The notes below the pieces were generated by a model. It did no database searches. It saw only the letters and a program-made list of their open reading frames with translations, and was not told the origin of the DNA. Below, piece after piece: positions 16,914 to 26,069 of a DNA stretch of 64,000 bases. The translations under genes were made by a program, and so were the position numbers. Source of the DNA: Streptomyces sp. NBC_00250 (GTDB taxonomy: Bacteria > Actinomycetota > Actinomycetes > Streptomycetales > Streptomycetaceae); the NCBI RefSeq assembly GCF_036192275.1, contig NZ_CP108088.1:7736001-7800000 (forward strand), written 5' to 3'. Positions within the stretch are counted from its first letter, which is position 1. Each line of letters opens with the position of its first letter.

Positions 16914-16954
16914 AGCCTGGCTGCGGAGTGCCCGGGTCCGGTAGGGGCGGGAGG

Positions 16955-17617
16955 TCAGCCGCGGAAACCCTCGGGGCGCTCGGGTGAGGCCTCGGCGAGC
17001 GCCTTCCTCACGGCGTCCACACCCTCCCGGAGGCCGTAGACCGGAGTGTCCGGCTGCTGGCGCCAGGAGTCGTCGATGCCGCCCGCGTCCACGGAGTCGA
17101 AACCCAGCTCGTCGACGAGGAGCCGTACCTTCTCCTTCGCCGCCGCGTCGTCACCCGCCACGGGCAGGGCGAGCCGCTCCGGGTCACCCGCCGGGCGGGG
17201 CCGCTCCAGGATGTCCTGGGCGTAGGTGCCGTTGAAGGCCTTGACCACCGGGTGACCGATCTGGCGCTCGGTCCAGCGGCTCTCCGTCAGGCCCTCGTCC
17301 TCTATCGCGTCGATGCGGCCGTCGCGCTCACGCGGGTAGTAGTTGCCCGTGTCGATCACGACGAAACCGTCGGCGGCACCGTCGAAGAGCCCGGCCGGAA
17401 GGTCGGGGACGTTCTTCAGCGGGACCGTCACCACGACGACCTCCGCGCCCCGCGCGGCCTCCGAGGCGGCGACCGCGGTGGCGCCGGTCTCCTCGGCGAG
17501 CGCGGTGAGGGTGTGCGGGCCGCGGGAGTTGGCGACGGACACGTCGTGGCCGAGGGCGGTGAGGCGGCGGGTCAGATTGCCGCCGATGTTGCCGGCGCCG
17601 ATGATGCCGATCTTCAT
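16955..17617 (-). CDS. NADPH-dependent F420 reductase-like NAD(P)-binding protein
   Basis: The 220-residue protein starts MKIGIIGAGNIGGNLTRRL, a tight N-terminal Rossmann motif with VANSRGP matching the NADP-specificity loop of the F420H2:NADP oxidoreductase (Fno) family. AEVVVVTVPLKNVPDL and FVVIDTGNYYP follow, and a C-terminal helix cap. AAGGAAG precedes the ATG by 6 nt. Family members act on F420 or on small ketones/imines. It is divergent from an arsR gene with a shared operator, so it is probably the regulated target. Confidence 0.88.
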   Translation of the reverse strand: MKIGIIGAGNIGGNLTRRLTALGHDVSVANSRGPHTLTALAEETGATAVAASEAARGAEVVVVTVPLKNVPDLPAGLFDGAADGFVVIDTGNYYPRERDGRIDAIEDEGLTESRWTERQIGHPVVKAFNGTYAQDILERPRPAGDPERLALPVAGDDAAAKEKVRLLVDELGFDSVDAGGIDDSWRQQPDTPVYGLREGVDAVRKALAEASPERPEGFRG

Positions 17618-17737
17618 GATGCTTCCTTGTCGAGAGCTGTACGCGATCAAGTGCTGTCGTTCTCCAGCTTCCGTCAGGCGTCCGAACGGTGGGGTCGGAA
17701 CCCGCCACACGCGCAGTCCCAGGATGCGAGACCGGCA

Positions 17738-17757
17738 AATTGCAATATTATGCAATT
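17738..17757. promoter_or_regulatory. ArsR operator candidate AATTGCA-N6-TGCAATT
   Basis: A perfect 7-bp dyad with an AT-only 6-bp centre sits between the divergent reductase (start 17617) and arsR (start 17848). Its AT content contrasts strongly with the surrounding DNA. Size and symmetry fit ArsR-family sites. Confidence 0.7.
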
Positions 17758-17847
17758 CGATACATCCTGGTCGGGCCGAGCCCGTGGGTAGCCGCCGGGC
17801 GCACCCCGCCCAGCCCCGCGCACCCGCGCCCCCGGAGGACAGAGACC

Positions 17848-18291
17848 GTGCCGGTCCCGCTGTACCAGGCCAAGGCCGAGTTCTTCCGCATGCTGGGCCA
17901 TCCCGTACGCATCCGGGTCCTGGAGCTGCTCCAGAGCGGGCCGATGCCGGTACGGGAGCTGCTCGCGCGGATCGAGGTCGAGCCGGCGGCGCTCTCGCAG
18001 CAGCTCGCCGTGCTGCGCCGCTCCGGGATCGTGACCTCGACGCGCGAGGGATCGACCGTCGTCTACACGCTCGCGGGCGGAGACGTGGCCCAGCTCATGC
18101 AGGCCGCGCGGCGGATCCTCACCGAGATGCTCACCGGACAGGGACGGCTCCTCGCGGAACTCCGCGAGGGCGGCACCGCCCACGCCTCCGACACCGCCGG
18201 AGCCTCCGACCTCTCCGTCACCTGCGGCGTCTCCGGCGCCACCGGCGTCCCGGCCCCGCAGTCCTGCTTCCCACCCGTGCTTCCGCAGTGA
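17848..18291 (+). CDS. ArsR-family transcriptional regulator
   Basis: From the GTG at 17848, preceded by GGAGGACAGAGACC, the protein has 147 residues with the ArsR winged helix (FRMLGHPVRIRVLELLQSG ... EPAALSQQLAVLRRSGIVTSTREG). The usual ELCVC metal site is absent, so it is not a canonical arsenic sensor. A Ser/Ala-rich tail with two Cys residues (TCGVSG, QSCFPP) follows the core. A paralogue starts at 18843; the two share a PLYQ-KAEFF-LGHPVRIRVLELL block. Confidence 0.9.
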   Translation: MPVPLYQAKAEFFRMLGHPVRIRVLELLQSGPMPVRELLARIEVEPAALSQQLAVLRRSGIVTSTREGSTVVYTLAGGDVAQLMQAARRILTEMLTGQGRLLAELREGGTAHASDTAGASDLSVTCGVSGATGVPAPQSCFPPVLPQ

Positions 18292-18307
18292 TCGCCGTAC
18301 GAGAAGG

Positions 18308-18706
18308 ATGACGACGCACATGACCATCGAATGGCGTTACACCGTCCAGCAGGACCTGGGCGTGCTGTCCCTGGCCGGGTTCCTCGGAGCCGACGCCGTG
18401 GGACGGTTCACCGGGGCCGTGGGATGGGCGGTCGCGCGGGGCACCGGGCCGGTCGTCCTCGACCTGACCCGGCTGCGGGGCTGGTCGGTGGGCGGGCAGC
18501 TCGCCGTGGCGGAGGCGGCGCTCCGGCTCCGGGCCGCGGGCCGGGCCCTCGAACTGGCCGCGATCCCCGCCGACGGCTCCCTCGTCCCCGCGGGTGAAGG
18601 GCCCCCGGTCCTCGTCCACCGCGACCTGGCCGCAGCACTCGCCGCGCACCGTGACGCGGGTGCGGAGCAGCGGGCGTGGCGCAGTGACGCCTGGCCCACC
18701 GCCTGA
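18308..18706 (+). CDS. Small STAS-like protein
   Basis: The 132-residue product resembles a STAS domain: LGVLSLAGFLGADAVGRFTGAV, then GPVVLDLTRLRGWSVGGQLAVAEAALRL. It is 16 bp downstream of the arsR gene, so co-transcription is likely. AGAAGG directly precedes the ATG at 18308; an ATG four codons later (18320) is 12 nt from this site and may be the true start. The likely role is partner-switching or ligand sensing; a specific partner is not visible. Confidence 0.65.
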   Translation: MTTHMTIEWRYTVQQDLGVLSLAGFLGADAVGRFTGAVGWAVARGTGPVVLDLTRLRGWSVGGQLAVAEAALRLRAAGRALELAAIPADGSLVPAGEGPPVLVHRDLAAALAAHRDAGAEQRAWRSDAWPTA

Positions 18707-18748
18707 TCTTCGGCCCACCACCTGATCCCTGGCCCACCGCCCGATCCC
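18692..18748. repeat. Three 19-bp tandem repeats at the end of the STAS-like gene
   Basis: Copies of a tggcccaccgcctgatc-type unit lie at 18692-18710, 18711-18729 and 18730-18748. The first copy contains the stop codon of the STAS-like gene, so the array looks like a duplication of its 3' end. Confidence 0.7.
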
Positions 18749-18842
18749 CGACCCGCCGTTGGTATGTCTTCGGCCACGGGAGGCGCGAGGATGGGGGCAT
18801 GCTGCAGAGTGCCGGGTCGACGCGACGCGCGGGGTGGGTGCG

Positions 18843-19190
18843 ATGAGTGCGCCGCTTTACCAACTGAAGGCCGAGTTCTTCAAGACGCTCGGACACCCCG
18901 TCCGCATCCGCGTCCTGGAGCTGCTGAGCGAACGCGAACACGGGGTCGCCGAGATGCTCCGCGACACGGGCGTCGAACCGGCGTACCTCTCCCAGCAGTT
19001 GGCCGTCCTGCGCCGGGCGAACATGGTCGTGGCCCGACGTGAAGGGACGGCGGTGTACTACGCGCTGACGAGCCCTCAGGTGGCCGAACTGCTGTGCACC
19101 GCCCGGGCGATCATCTCCGGCGTCCTGGCGAACCAGGCGGAACTGCTGGCCGACCTCCGGTCCGCGGCGCCCCGCGAGAAGACCCCCTAG
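18843..19190 (+). CDS. ArsR-family transcriptional regulator (second paralogue)
   Basis: This 115-residue ArsR protein has FKTLGHPVRIRVLELLSER and AYLSQQLAVLRRANMVVARREG for the winged helix. Like its paralogue it lacks a metal-binding Cys motif in the recognition region. The ATG follows GGGGTGGG. No clear dyad was found before it. It is convergent with the carboxymuconolactone decarboxylase gene (42 bp apart). Confidence 0.9.
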   Translation: MSAPLYQLKAEFFKTLGHPVRIRVLELLSEREHGVAEMLRDTGVEPAYLSQQLAVLRRANMVVARREGTAVYYALTSPQVAELLCTARAIISGVLANQAELLADLRSAAPREKTP

Positions 19191-19232
19191 GGGTGCCCTG
19201 GGCGGGTTCGGGGCGAGGCGGTTCCTCCCCGG

Positions 19233-19775
19233 TCAGGCAGTCGGTCGGGTCTCGTTGTCCGGCTGGATGCCCGCCAGGAGATTGAACGCACCCGTCAGCA
19301 GGTTGAGGGTGACCACGCCGACCACCTCCGCGATCACCCGGTCGCTCCAGCCGTGCCCGCGTACCTCGGCGATGTCGTCGTCCGACAGGGAGCCCGGTTC
19401 GGCCAGGACCCGCAACGCCAGGCCGATCAGGGCTGCCTCGCGGGGGTCGATGGACGTTCCCTGGCGGGCCAGTTCGATGTCCGTCTCGCTCAGGCCGGCC
19501 GCGCGGCCGGCCGCGCGGTGCGCTTCGCGGCAGGTGCCGCAGCCGATCCACTCCTGGACGGCCAGCGACAGCTTCTCGCTGAGGGCGCGCGGTATCTTGA
19601 CCCGCTTCATCGCCCGGGACAGGCTCAGATAGCCGTCGAGCAGCGCCGGTGAGTGCGCCATCGTCGACACCATCTCACCGACGGAGCCATGTCGTCGGGC
19701 GATGTCGGCCAACAGCTCGCCCGCCCGGCCCGGTGCCTGCTCGGGAGTGAGCGCGGTCATTCTTCTCGTGGTCAC
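19233..19775 (-). CDS. Carboxymuconolactone decarboxylase / AhpD-like protein
   Basis: The 180-residue protein carries the AhpD-type redox motif CGTC followed by His three residues later (CGTCREAH), in the helix after LSLAVQEWIG, and a C-terminal helical repeat (VIAEVVGVVTLNLLTGAFN). The family includes alkyl hydroperoxidase partners that cycle a CxxC disulphide. GAGGAGGG lies 6 nt before the GTG start. A CsoR-type dyad lies 25 bp upstream, which points to control by a copper, persulphide or aldehyde-sensing regulator. Confidence 0.88.
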   Translation of the reverse strand: MTTRRMTALTPEQAPGRAGELLADIARRHGSVGEMVSTMAHSPALLDGYLSLSRAMKRVKIPRALSEKLSLAVQEWIGCGTCREAHRAAGRAAGLSETDIELARQGTSIDPREAALIGLALRVLAEPGSLSDDDIAEVRGHGWSDRVIAEVVGVVTLNLLTGAFNLLAGIQPDNETRPTA

Positions 19776-19799
19776 GAAGCCCTCCTCGTTACGGCCAAT

Positions 19800-19816
19800 A
19801 TACCCATGGGGGGTAT
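19800..19816. promoter_or_regulatory. CsoR-family-like operator ATACCC-N5-GGGTAT
   Basis: The dyad matches the TACCC/GGGTA pattern known for CsoR/CstR/FrmR (DUF156) repressors. It sits just upstream of the AhpD-like gene and downstream of the P450 stop. No csoR gene is in the window, so the regulator would act in trans. Confidence 0.6.
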
Positions 19817-19876
19817 GTGGATCGCAACGAGGAGCGGGTCCGAGACGTTCCCGATGAGGCCGGGCACCTCGTCGTG

Positions 19877-21133
19877 TCAGCACGACAGCGTCAGGCGGGC
19901 CGGACCGTGGAACACCCAGTCCGGCGCGTACTCCACCTCGACCCGCGGCCGAGCGTCGGGGCGGAGCGCGGGAAGCCGGTCCACCAGGAGCCCGAGCCCG
20001 ATCTCCGCCTCCGCCCGCGCGAGCGCCGCGCCCACGCAGTAGTGGATGCCCAGGCCGAACGCGCAGTGCCGGCCGCTGTCCCGGTGGATGTCGAGCCTGT
20101 CGGGGTCCGGGAAACGTGCCGGGTCCCGGTGGGCCGAGCCCAGGACCAGCTGGACGCGGTCGCCCCGGCGGACGGACCGGCCGGCGAGTTCCGTGTCCCG
20201 GTGCGCCCACCGCGTGATCATCTGGACCGGTGGGTCGTGGCGCAGGAACTCGTCCACCGCGTTCGGCAACAGTCCTGGGTCCGCGCGCAGTTCCTCCCCG
20301 ACCTCCGGACGGGCGAGCAACGCCAGCACCGCCTTCCCCATCAGTCCGGTCGTCGTCTCGTGCCCGGCCGTCAGCAGATGAACGCAGGTCGACGTCAGGC
20401 TCGTCGTCCCCAGGGAGGCGTCCGTGCCCTCCACCGCGGCCAGCGCGGAGAGCAGGTCGCCCCGGTCCTCCGTACGCCGGACTGCCAGCTCCTCGCGGAA
20501 GTAGGCGTCCAGCCCCGCAGCCGCCCGGTCCGCCCGTTCGAGCGCGGCCGGCGAACGGTCGCCCCTGGTACCGCCCGCCTGCTGGAGCGCGAGCGCCTCC
20601 GCCCGGAACCACGGCCACCGGCCCGCCTCCACCCCGAGCAGGCCCGCCACGACCAGCAGGGGGAACGGCGCGGCGAAGCCCTCGACCAGCTCCACCACGG
20701 GCCGCCGGGCCAGTGGCCGTACCAGCTCCTCCGCGATCTCCCGTATACGGGGGCGCAGCGCCCGTACGGCGGGGGCGCCCAGCGGCGGCGCCACGTGGGC
20801 ACGGAGCCGGGTGTGTCGGGGCGGGTCCAGGAAGACCAGCCAGTTCTCCACGATCCGGCGGAGCATCACGTAGCCCTCGGGAATCGGCACGCCGCCTCCG
20901 GTCGACGGGGACGCCCGCCCGAAGCCCCGGTCGGTGAGGACCCGCGCGACCTCGGTGTGGCCGAAGAGGTACCAGGTCGTCGGCTCTGTCCGGCCCGCCG
21001 CTCGTGGAGGTCGTACCGCGTGCACCGGGTCGGTCTCGCGGTAGCGCCGGTAGACGGGGTACGGGTCGGCCAGATCGAGCCGCGCCGGATCGAAGGGTTC
21101 CGGGATGTCCGTCGGCGCCGGGTGCCCGTTCAT
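19877..21133 (-). CDS. Cytochrome P450 of the bisindole cluster
   Basis: The 418-residue P450 has the I-helix oxygen-activation motif (LTAGHETTT), the K-helix ExxR (EFLR) and the haem ligand loop FGLGIHYCVGAALARAE. It is soluble and of normal bacterial length. The ATG overlaps the stop of the upstream monooxygenase by 4 bp. In rebeccamycin and staurosporine pathways a P450 (RebP/StaP) couples the two indoles of chromopyrrolic acid; this one could do so or could tailor a later product. It is intact. Confidence 0.92.
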   Translation of the reverse strand: MNGHPAPTDIPEPFDPARLDLADPYPVYRRYRETDPVHAVRPPRAAGRTEPTTWYLFGHTEVARVLTDRGFGRASPSTGGGVPIPEGYVMLRRIVENWLVFLDPPRHTRLRAHVAPPLGAPAVRALRPRIREIAEELVRPLARRPVVELVEGFAAPFPLLVVAGLLGVEAGRWPWFRAEALALQQAGGTRGDRSPAALERADRAAAGLDAYFREELAVRRTEDRGDLLSALAAVEGTDASLGTTSLTSTCVHLLTAGHETTTGLMGKAVLALLARPEVGEELRADPGLLPNAVDEFLRHDPPVQMITRWAHRDTELAGRSVRRGDRVQLVLGSAHRDPARFPDPDRLDIHRDSGRHCAFGLGIHYCVGAALARAEAEIGLGLLVDRLPALRPDARPRVEVEYAPDWVFHGPARLTLSC

Positions 21134-22809
21134 CCGCCCGCTCCTCCCACTCCGCCCCCGGGTGCTCCCGCCCCTCGTACCAGGTCGGCCAGGCGCCCGG
21201 GATCCGCCGGTGCCGCCGAACCCCGCCAGGCCACATGACCGTCCGGGCGTACGAGCACGAACGGCCGCTCGTACCGCCTCGCCGTCTCCTCGTCGTCGCA
21301 GCGCACCACCCGCAGCGGCACCCGGCGGTCGCCGAAGGCGCGCACGAGACCCTCCGGATCGCCGTAACGGGCGCCGGAACCCGCGCCGGCACCGAAGTGG
21401 AGGAGCACGAAGTCCGGGCCGAACAGGTCCAACGTCGACCGGCCGGGCCCCAGCCACACGTGCGGAGCACGTGCGCCCGGCACGGCCGTACGGTTCCACC
21501 ACGGGTCGGCGGCCGATCCACCGGAGCGGCGCGGCCCCGTCCTGTCCTCCATGACGACCTTCTCTTCGGCGACGACCTTCTCGTCCACGACGGCCGGCGA
21601 CGCGTAGCGGTACGCGAAGTGGGTGTCGGGCGCGTCGAATTCGCGTATCGGATCGGATTCCGCGATCTCCCGGCCCAGGGTGGCCCGTGCCCGCTCCCCG
21701 TCGGCGGTCGCGTCGCACAGCGCGGCGGAGAGGCGCCGGTCGAGGGTCCGCCGCAGATTGCGGTGACTCTCCTCCAGGCTCCGCAGGGCCACCGGTCGCC
21801 GTTCGGTCTCGTACGTGTCGAGCAGCCCGGGTCCGGCCCAGCCCGCCAGCTCCGCCCCCAGCTTCCACCCCAGGTCCGCCGCGTCGCCCACTCCCGTCGC
21901 GAGCCCGAACCCACCCGAGGGCGACAGGGTGTGCGCCGCGTCCCCGGCGATCAGCACCCGCCCGGCGCGGTACCGCGAGGCGACCCGGTGGGTCAGGTGC
22001 CAGGTGGAGTCCGACACCACCTCGACCGGCACGTCCGGGGCGACGGCCCGCCGCACGGCCCTGGTCGCGTCGGCGGGGCCCGCCGGGCAGGTCAGCCGGT
22101 ACAGGTCCCGGCCGTCGATCGACCTCAACGGGTAGCGCTGACCGCCCGGTTCGGTCACGAAGTGCACCAGGGCCCTGCGCGGGCCGAGGGCGGCGCCGAG
22201 CCCCGGCGCCCGGAAGAGGATGTTGCGCAGGACGCGGGTCCGGTGCCGTTCGGGCGCGTCGATCCCGCACGCCTTGCGCACCGGGGACGAAGCCCCGTCG
22301 CAGCCCACCAGGAACCCGGCGTGGACCGTCGTCCGTACCCCCGCCCCGTCCACGAGCGCGGCGCTCACCCGGTCCGGGAGCCGGGTGAACCCCAGCAGCC
22401 GGGTCCCGAGCCGCACCGGCCCCGCCGGATGGACTCCGAGACGGGCGGTGAGCAGCGGCGCGAGCCAGTGCTGCGGGCAGATCGCCTCGGGTTCCGGCGT
22501 GTACGGGGGCGGGGGCCGTCGACCGGCCGTGCCGAGGCTCAGCCGGTGCAGCTCATGGCCGCCGACGACGGTCACCCAGGCGATGTCCAGGGTGTGATCC
22601 GCCGGCCAGCCCGCATCCCGGATCGCGTCCGCGACCCCCCACCGCCGGAACGCCTCCATCGCGCGGGGGCCGACGGTCGACACCTTGGGGTGGGTGACCT
22701 GCCCGTCGCCGGCCTCCACCAGGACGAAGTCCACGCCCCGGTGGGCCAGATCGAGCGCGAGCGCGAGCCCGACGGGCCCGCCGCCCACGATCAGCACATC
22801 AGTCTCCAC
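21130..22809 (-). CDS. FAD-dependent aromatic monooxygenase (second of the cluster)
   Basis: The 559-residue protein belongs to the PheA/TfdB-like flavin hydroxylases: GxGxxG in VLIVGGGPVGLALAL, the DG motif in GCDGASSPVR, GD motif in VLIAGDAAHTLSPSGG, and a C-terminal thioredoxin-like domain (PFVLVRPDGHVAWRG). RebC/StaC and VioC/VioD belong to the same superfamily. It starts with GTG 3 bp after the synthase stop. Its role would be oxygenation of the bisindole core or guidance of the decarboxylative oxidation, but a specific assignment needs phylogeny. Confidence 0.9.
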   Translation of the reverse strand: METDVLIVGGGPVGLALALDLAHRGVDFVLVEAGDGQVTHPKVSTVGPRAMEAFRRWGVADAIRDAGWPADHTLDIAWVTVVGGHELHRLSLGTAGRRPPPPYTPEPEAICPQHWLAPLLTARLGVHPAGPVRLGTRLLGFTRLPDRVSAALVDGAGVRTTVHAGFLVGCDGASSPVRKACGIDAPERHRTRVLRNILFRAPGLGAALGPRRALVHFVTEPGGQRYPLRSIDGRDLYRLTCPAGPADATRAVRRAVAPDVPVEVVSDSTWHLTHRVASRYRAGRVLIAGDAAHTLSPSGGFGLATGVGDAADLGWKLGAELAGWAGPGLLDTYETERRPVALRSLEESHRNLRRTLDRRLSAALCDATADGERARATLGREIAESDPIREFDAPDTHFAYRYASPAVVDEKVVAEEKVVMEDRTGPRRSGGSAADPWWNRTAVPGARAPHVWLGPGRSTLDLFGPDFVLLHFGAGAGSGARYGDPEGLVRAFGDRRVPLRVVRCDDEETARRYERPFVLVRPDGHVAWRGSAAPADPGRLADLVRGAGAPGGGVGGAGG

Positions 22810-22812
22810 GAC

Positions 22813-25800
22813 TCAGTTGCTCCCCTCGCGCCGGAAAGCTGACTTCCCGAAGCCCTCGTGCTCGAAGCGTTCCGCGTACCAGGCCATCAGCTCCGGCACC
22901 CGGTCCGGCACGCCCTCGCACTCCCGGGCCATCGCCGCGAGGTGCCGGAACCGCATCGCGAAGCCGCGCCGGGCCACATCGGGGCGCGCGATGTACGCAG
23001 GCGGCTCCTCCAGTTCGAAGGACGGACCGGCCGTCCGCCCCCGCCACCCCGACTCCATCGGCATCAGCTGCTCGGCGAGCGGGCGCATCATCCCCGTCAT
23101 CACGTCGATCGCGGCGTTCATCAGCTTCGAGCGGCGCAGGCTCGCGTCCGGACTCTCCCCGAAGTGCTGGACGATCAGCTGGAGCATCATGAAGTAGCAG
23201 CGGTTGAACAGGCGCATCACCTGACGCGCGTGCGGATCGCTCACCGCCGCCCGCCCCGGATGCCCGGGGTCGAGCGTCGGATTCCGCAGCGAGGGGTACG
23301 CGGGGTGCCACGGTGTCCCCTCGCCGTGCGGGCCGTCGGCCCGCTCCGTCATCAGGAGCTCCGCGAGGCGTACGAAGGTGTCGTGATGGGACTCCGAGCC
23401 GTCCTTCTCGGTGTCGAGGACCCCGCCCTCGCCCTGCTCGGTCACGAAGTCCACGGCGAACAGCGCGCTGGACAGGTCGTCCACCTCCAACTGGTAGTCC
23501 GGATGAACGGAGTCGACCGCCTCGCCGATGAAGAGGTGGTGCTCGCCGCCGCCGCGCCCCCGGTCCACCATGAACAGGTCGGGGACCCGCGTCAGGCCCT
23601 CCCGGATGCCCGCGTACAGCTCGCTCGGCGAACCGAACGGGTGGGGTGCGTCCATCGCTCCGGTACCGCCCGCGAGCCGCTCGGGCCGTTCGATGGCGAT
23701 GAACCGCTGGAGACTCCCCAGGTGAAGCGGCTCCAGGGCGAAGTCGAGGGGCAGCGGAAGCCGGCCCGGTGTGCCGAAGTCGATCTCGGGGACGTGGAAG
23801 GGCTCACCCATCGCCATCAGGATGTTGTTGACGACGAGGAAGTGCGTCATCTCCTCGCGGGCCACGTCGAAGAGACTGTCCCGCACGCCCTTGGCCAGGG
23901 TCTCGCCGCCGTCCCCGCAGGCCAGCCGGAGCTGACGTGGCGTCCACACCCCACTGCGCACGTACTCGAACCCCGTGCCGTGCGTCGGGACCGAATAGCC
24001 CGCGTAGAGGTACTGGAGGGAGCTGGCGAGCTCCACCGACAGCGCCTGCCAGAGCGCCGACCGCAACTGCGCGCGCGTGGTGATCTGCGGATACGCGCGG
24101 ACCGGCGACGGGACGGCCGCCGGTGGCACGGCCGCCATCGCGCTCTGCGCCCGCAGGTACTTGAGCAGCAGCCGCGCCTTCGGCAGCGACAGATCGCGGG
24201 TCGGCGGCATGTAGTACGTCCTGTCCTTGTTGGCCGGATCGCACATCTGCCAGATGAGCTTCGCGTACGTGTCGACCTTGCAGCGGTCCGCGAGGCTGAA
24301 CACCTCGTCGCGCATGAACGGGAACAGCTGCTCGTAGTACGCGAACACCTCGCGGTGCAGCAGCTCGAAGGTCACGTCCTGCTGGAGCACCGCGTCCAGC
24401 GGCCAGTCGTCCGGCAATACCCGGACCGCCGCCGAGCCCGCCCACGGCCAGAAGCCCAGGGCGTCGTCGTGGTCGTAGCAGGCCTCGGCCGAACCGGGGG
24501 CCGCCGGATCGGCCGGCGGCTCCTCCGCGGAATCCGCCGCCAGGAGCAGCCGTGCCGTACCGGCCCGCGCACCGGAGACCGTGAACCAGCCGCGCCCGCG
24601 TGCGTCCGTGGCGACGTGGCAGCGCGCGCCTCCGGCCGTCCCGGACGTGTCCGCCGTGGCTTTCTCCCCGGTGGTCCGGCCCGCCCGGAGCCGGACGATC
24701 TCCACGTCCCCGCAGCGGGCGGACGGTGCCGAGGCAGCCGCTTCCAGCGGCAGGGCGCGCGGGTTGGGGTACTGGCGGACGACGACCGTGTCGAGGGGCG
24801 CCGGGCGGCCCCGTACGAACGTCCGCACCGGGACCTCGACGGCGTGCTCGTCGCCCCGCTCGAGGTCCGGGTGCTCCAGGATCAGGCAGGCCTCGTCGGT
24901 CAGGACGACCGCCTCGCGCTCCCGAAGGAGCACCGTGCGTGAGGATCCGCCGCTGCCGCCGGACCGCACCAGGACGAGGCCCTCCGTCTCCGCGCGGCCC
25001 ACCGCCTCCGCCGACTCCACCGGCACGGTCACGACCGCACCGCCCTCGGACGCACCCTCGGGCAGGCGGGCGAGCGGCAGGTCCGAGTGGGCGGTCCGCA
25101 GCTCCAGGGTTCCCCCGTCGCCATCGGCCCGGTCGGCGGAGCGGTAAGGAGAGGGTGTGAAGGGCGAGTTGAAGGACACGCCGGTGGGGGAGACCCGTAC
25201 GGTGCACGGCCCAGGCGCCCCATCCACGTGGCGCCCGTGCGGGACGAGCAGTCGGCCCGCCGGGTGGGTGCGCGGCTCGTCCGCGTGCCAGGGCGCTACC
25301 GTGCCCCGCAGCAGCCACCGCCCAGGAGCGTCCTCCGCGTCCAAGTCCCGGTCTGTGGACTGCTGTTCAAGGGTGAACTGGACGAGGATTCCGCCGCCGT
25401 CCCGGGCCTCGGCGGCGGCCCGAAGGGCCCGTACGGCGGGGGAGTCCGCCGATCCGGACGGCCAGTCCAGGCCCTCGCCGGCCGCGATCGCGAACTGGTG
25501 GAGGGTGCGGCGCACCGGGGTGAAGCCGTGCCACCGGGGCGGCATGAACCCGGTCACCTCCCCGACGCACAGATAGCCCACGTCGTGCGAGCGCCCGTCC
25601 CGGCCGAAGGCGAACCGGCCGCCCATCAGCGTCGTCGTCCATGCGGACGAGGGGTCGACGTCGAAGACCCGGGCACGGTTCACGGTCGTCCCCAGGTACG
25701 GGTTGTGGTGGCCCCACAGGTCGACGGCCCGCCCGACCACCGGATCCGGCGTGTCCACGGTGCCGCCGTCGTCCCGCTGGACCCCGGTCACCCGGGCCTC

Positions 25801-26069
25801 CAGGAGGAAGTGGCCGTTCCCGGAGAAGTGGCTCCCGCGCGCCCCGCAAGGTGCTCGTGGTACTCCTCCGCCGGCTCGTCGACGCCGAACGGACCGGCGG
25901 CGAGGGGCTGTTCGGGACGCGCCTGCCCGGCCTCCCCGGTGCCCACGGCGTCCGTACCCCGCAGGGCGGTGTTGCGCCCCAGGTCCACCAGGCCGCCGCG
26001 CGGACCCGTGGGCAGCCGGGTCAGCGCCGTACCGCCGAAGTACAGCCGGGGCAGGTCGAACACGCTCAT
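22813..26069 (-). pseudogene. Chromopyrrolic-acid synthase-like (RebD/StaD/VioB family), frameshifted near N-terminus
   Basis: RebD/VioB enzymes couple two indole-3-pyruvate imines. The reading starts at 26069 (MSVFDLPRLYFGGTAL, as in RebD) and stays in frame until about 25840, where it must shift by one base to continue as SHFSGNGHF and then the long body (ALWGHYN-like VDLWGHHNPYLGTT, FSLADRCKVDTYAKLIWQMC, ferritin-like EEMTHFLVVNNILMAMGEPF, GEHHLFIGEAV). One missing G in the G-rich run at about 25835-25845 restores a protein of 1085 residues, similar to RebD/VioB (about 1000). The ATG overlaps the oxidase stop by 4 bp. As sequenced, translation from 26069 ends at 25788 after 93 residues; a GTG at 25791 could start a truncated product. 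Confidence 0.85.

Noticed and set aside
25788..25860. Programmed frameshift in the synthase gene
   Set aside because: No slippery heptamer or stimulatory structure was seen, and RebD relatives are single-frame.
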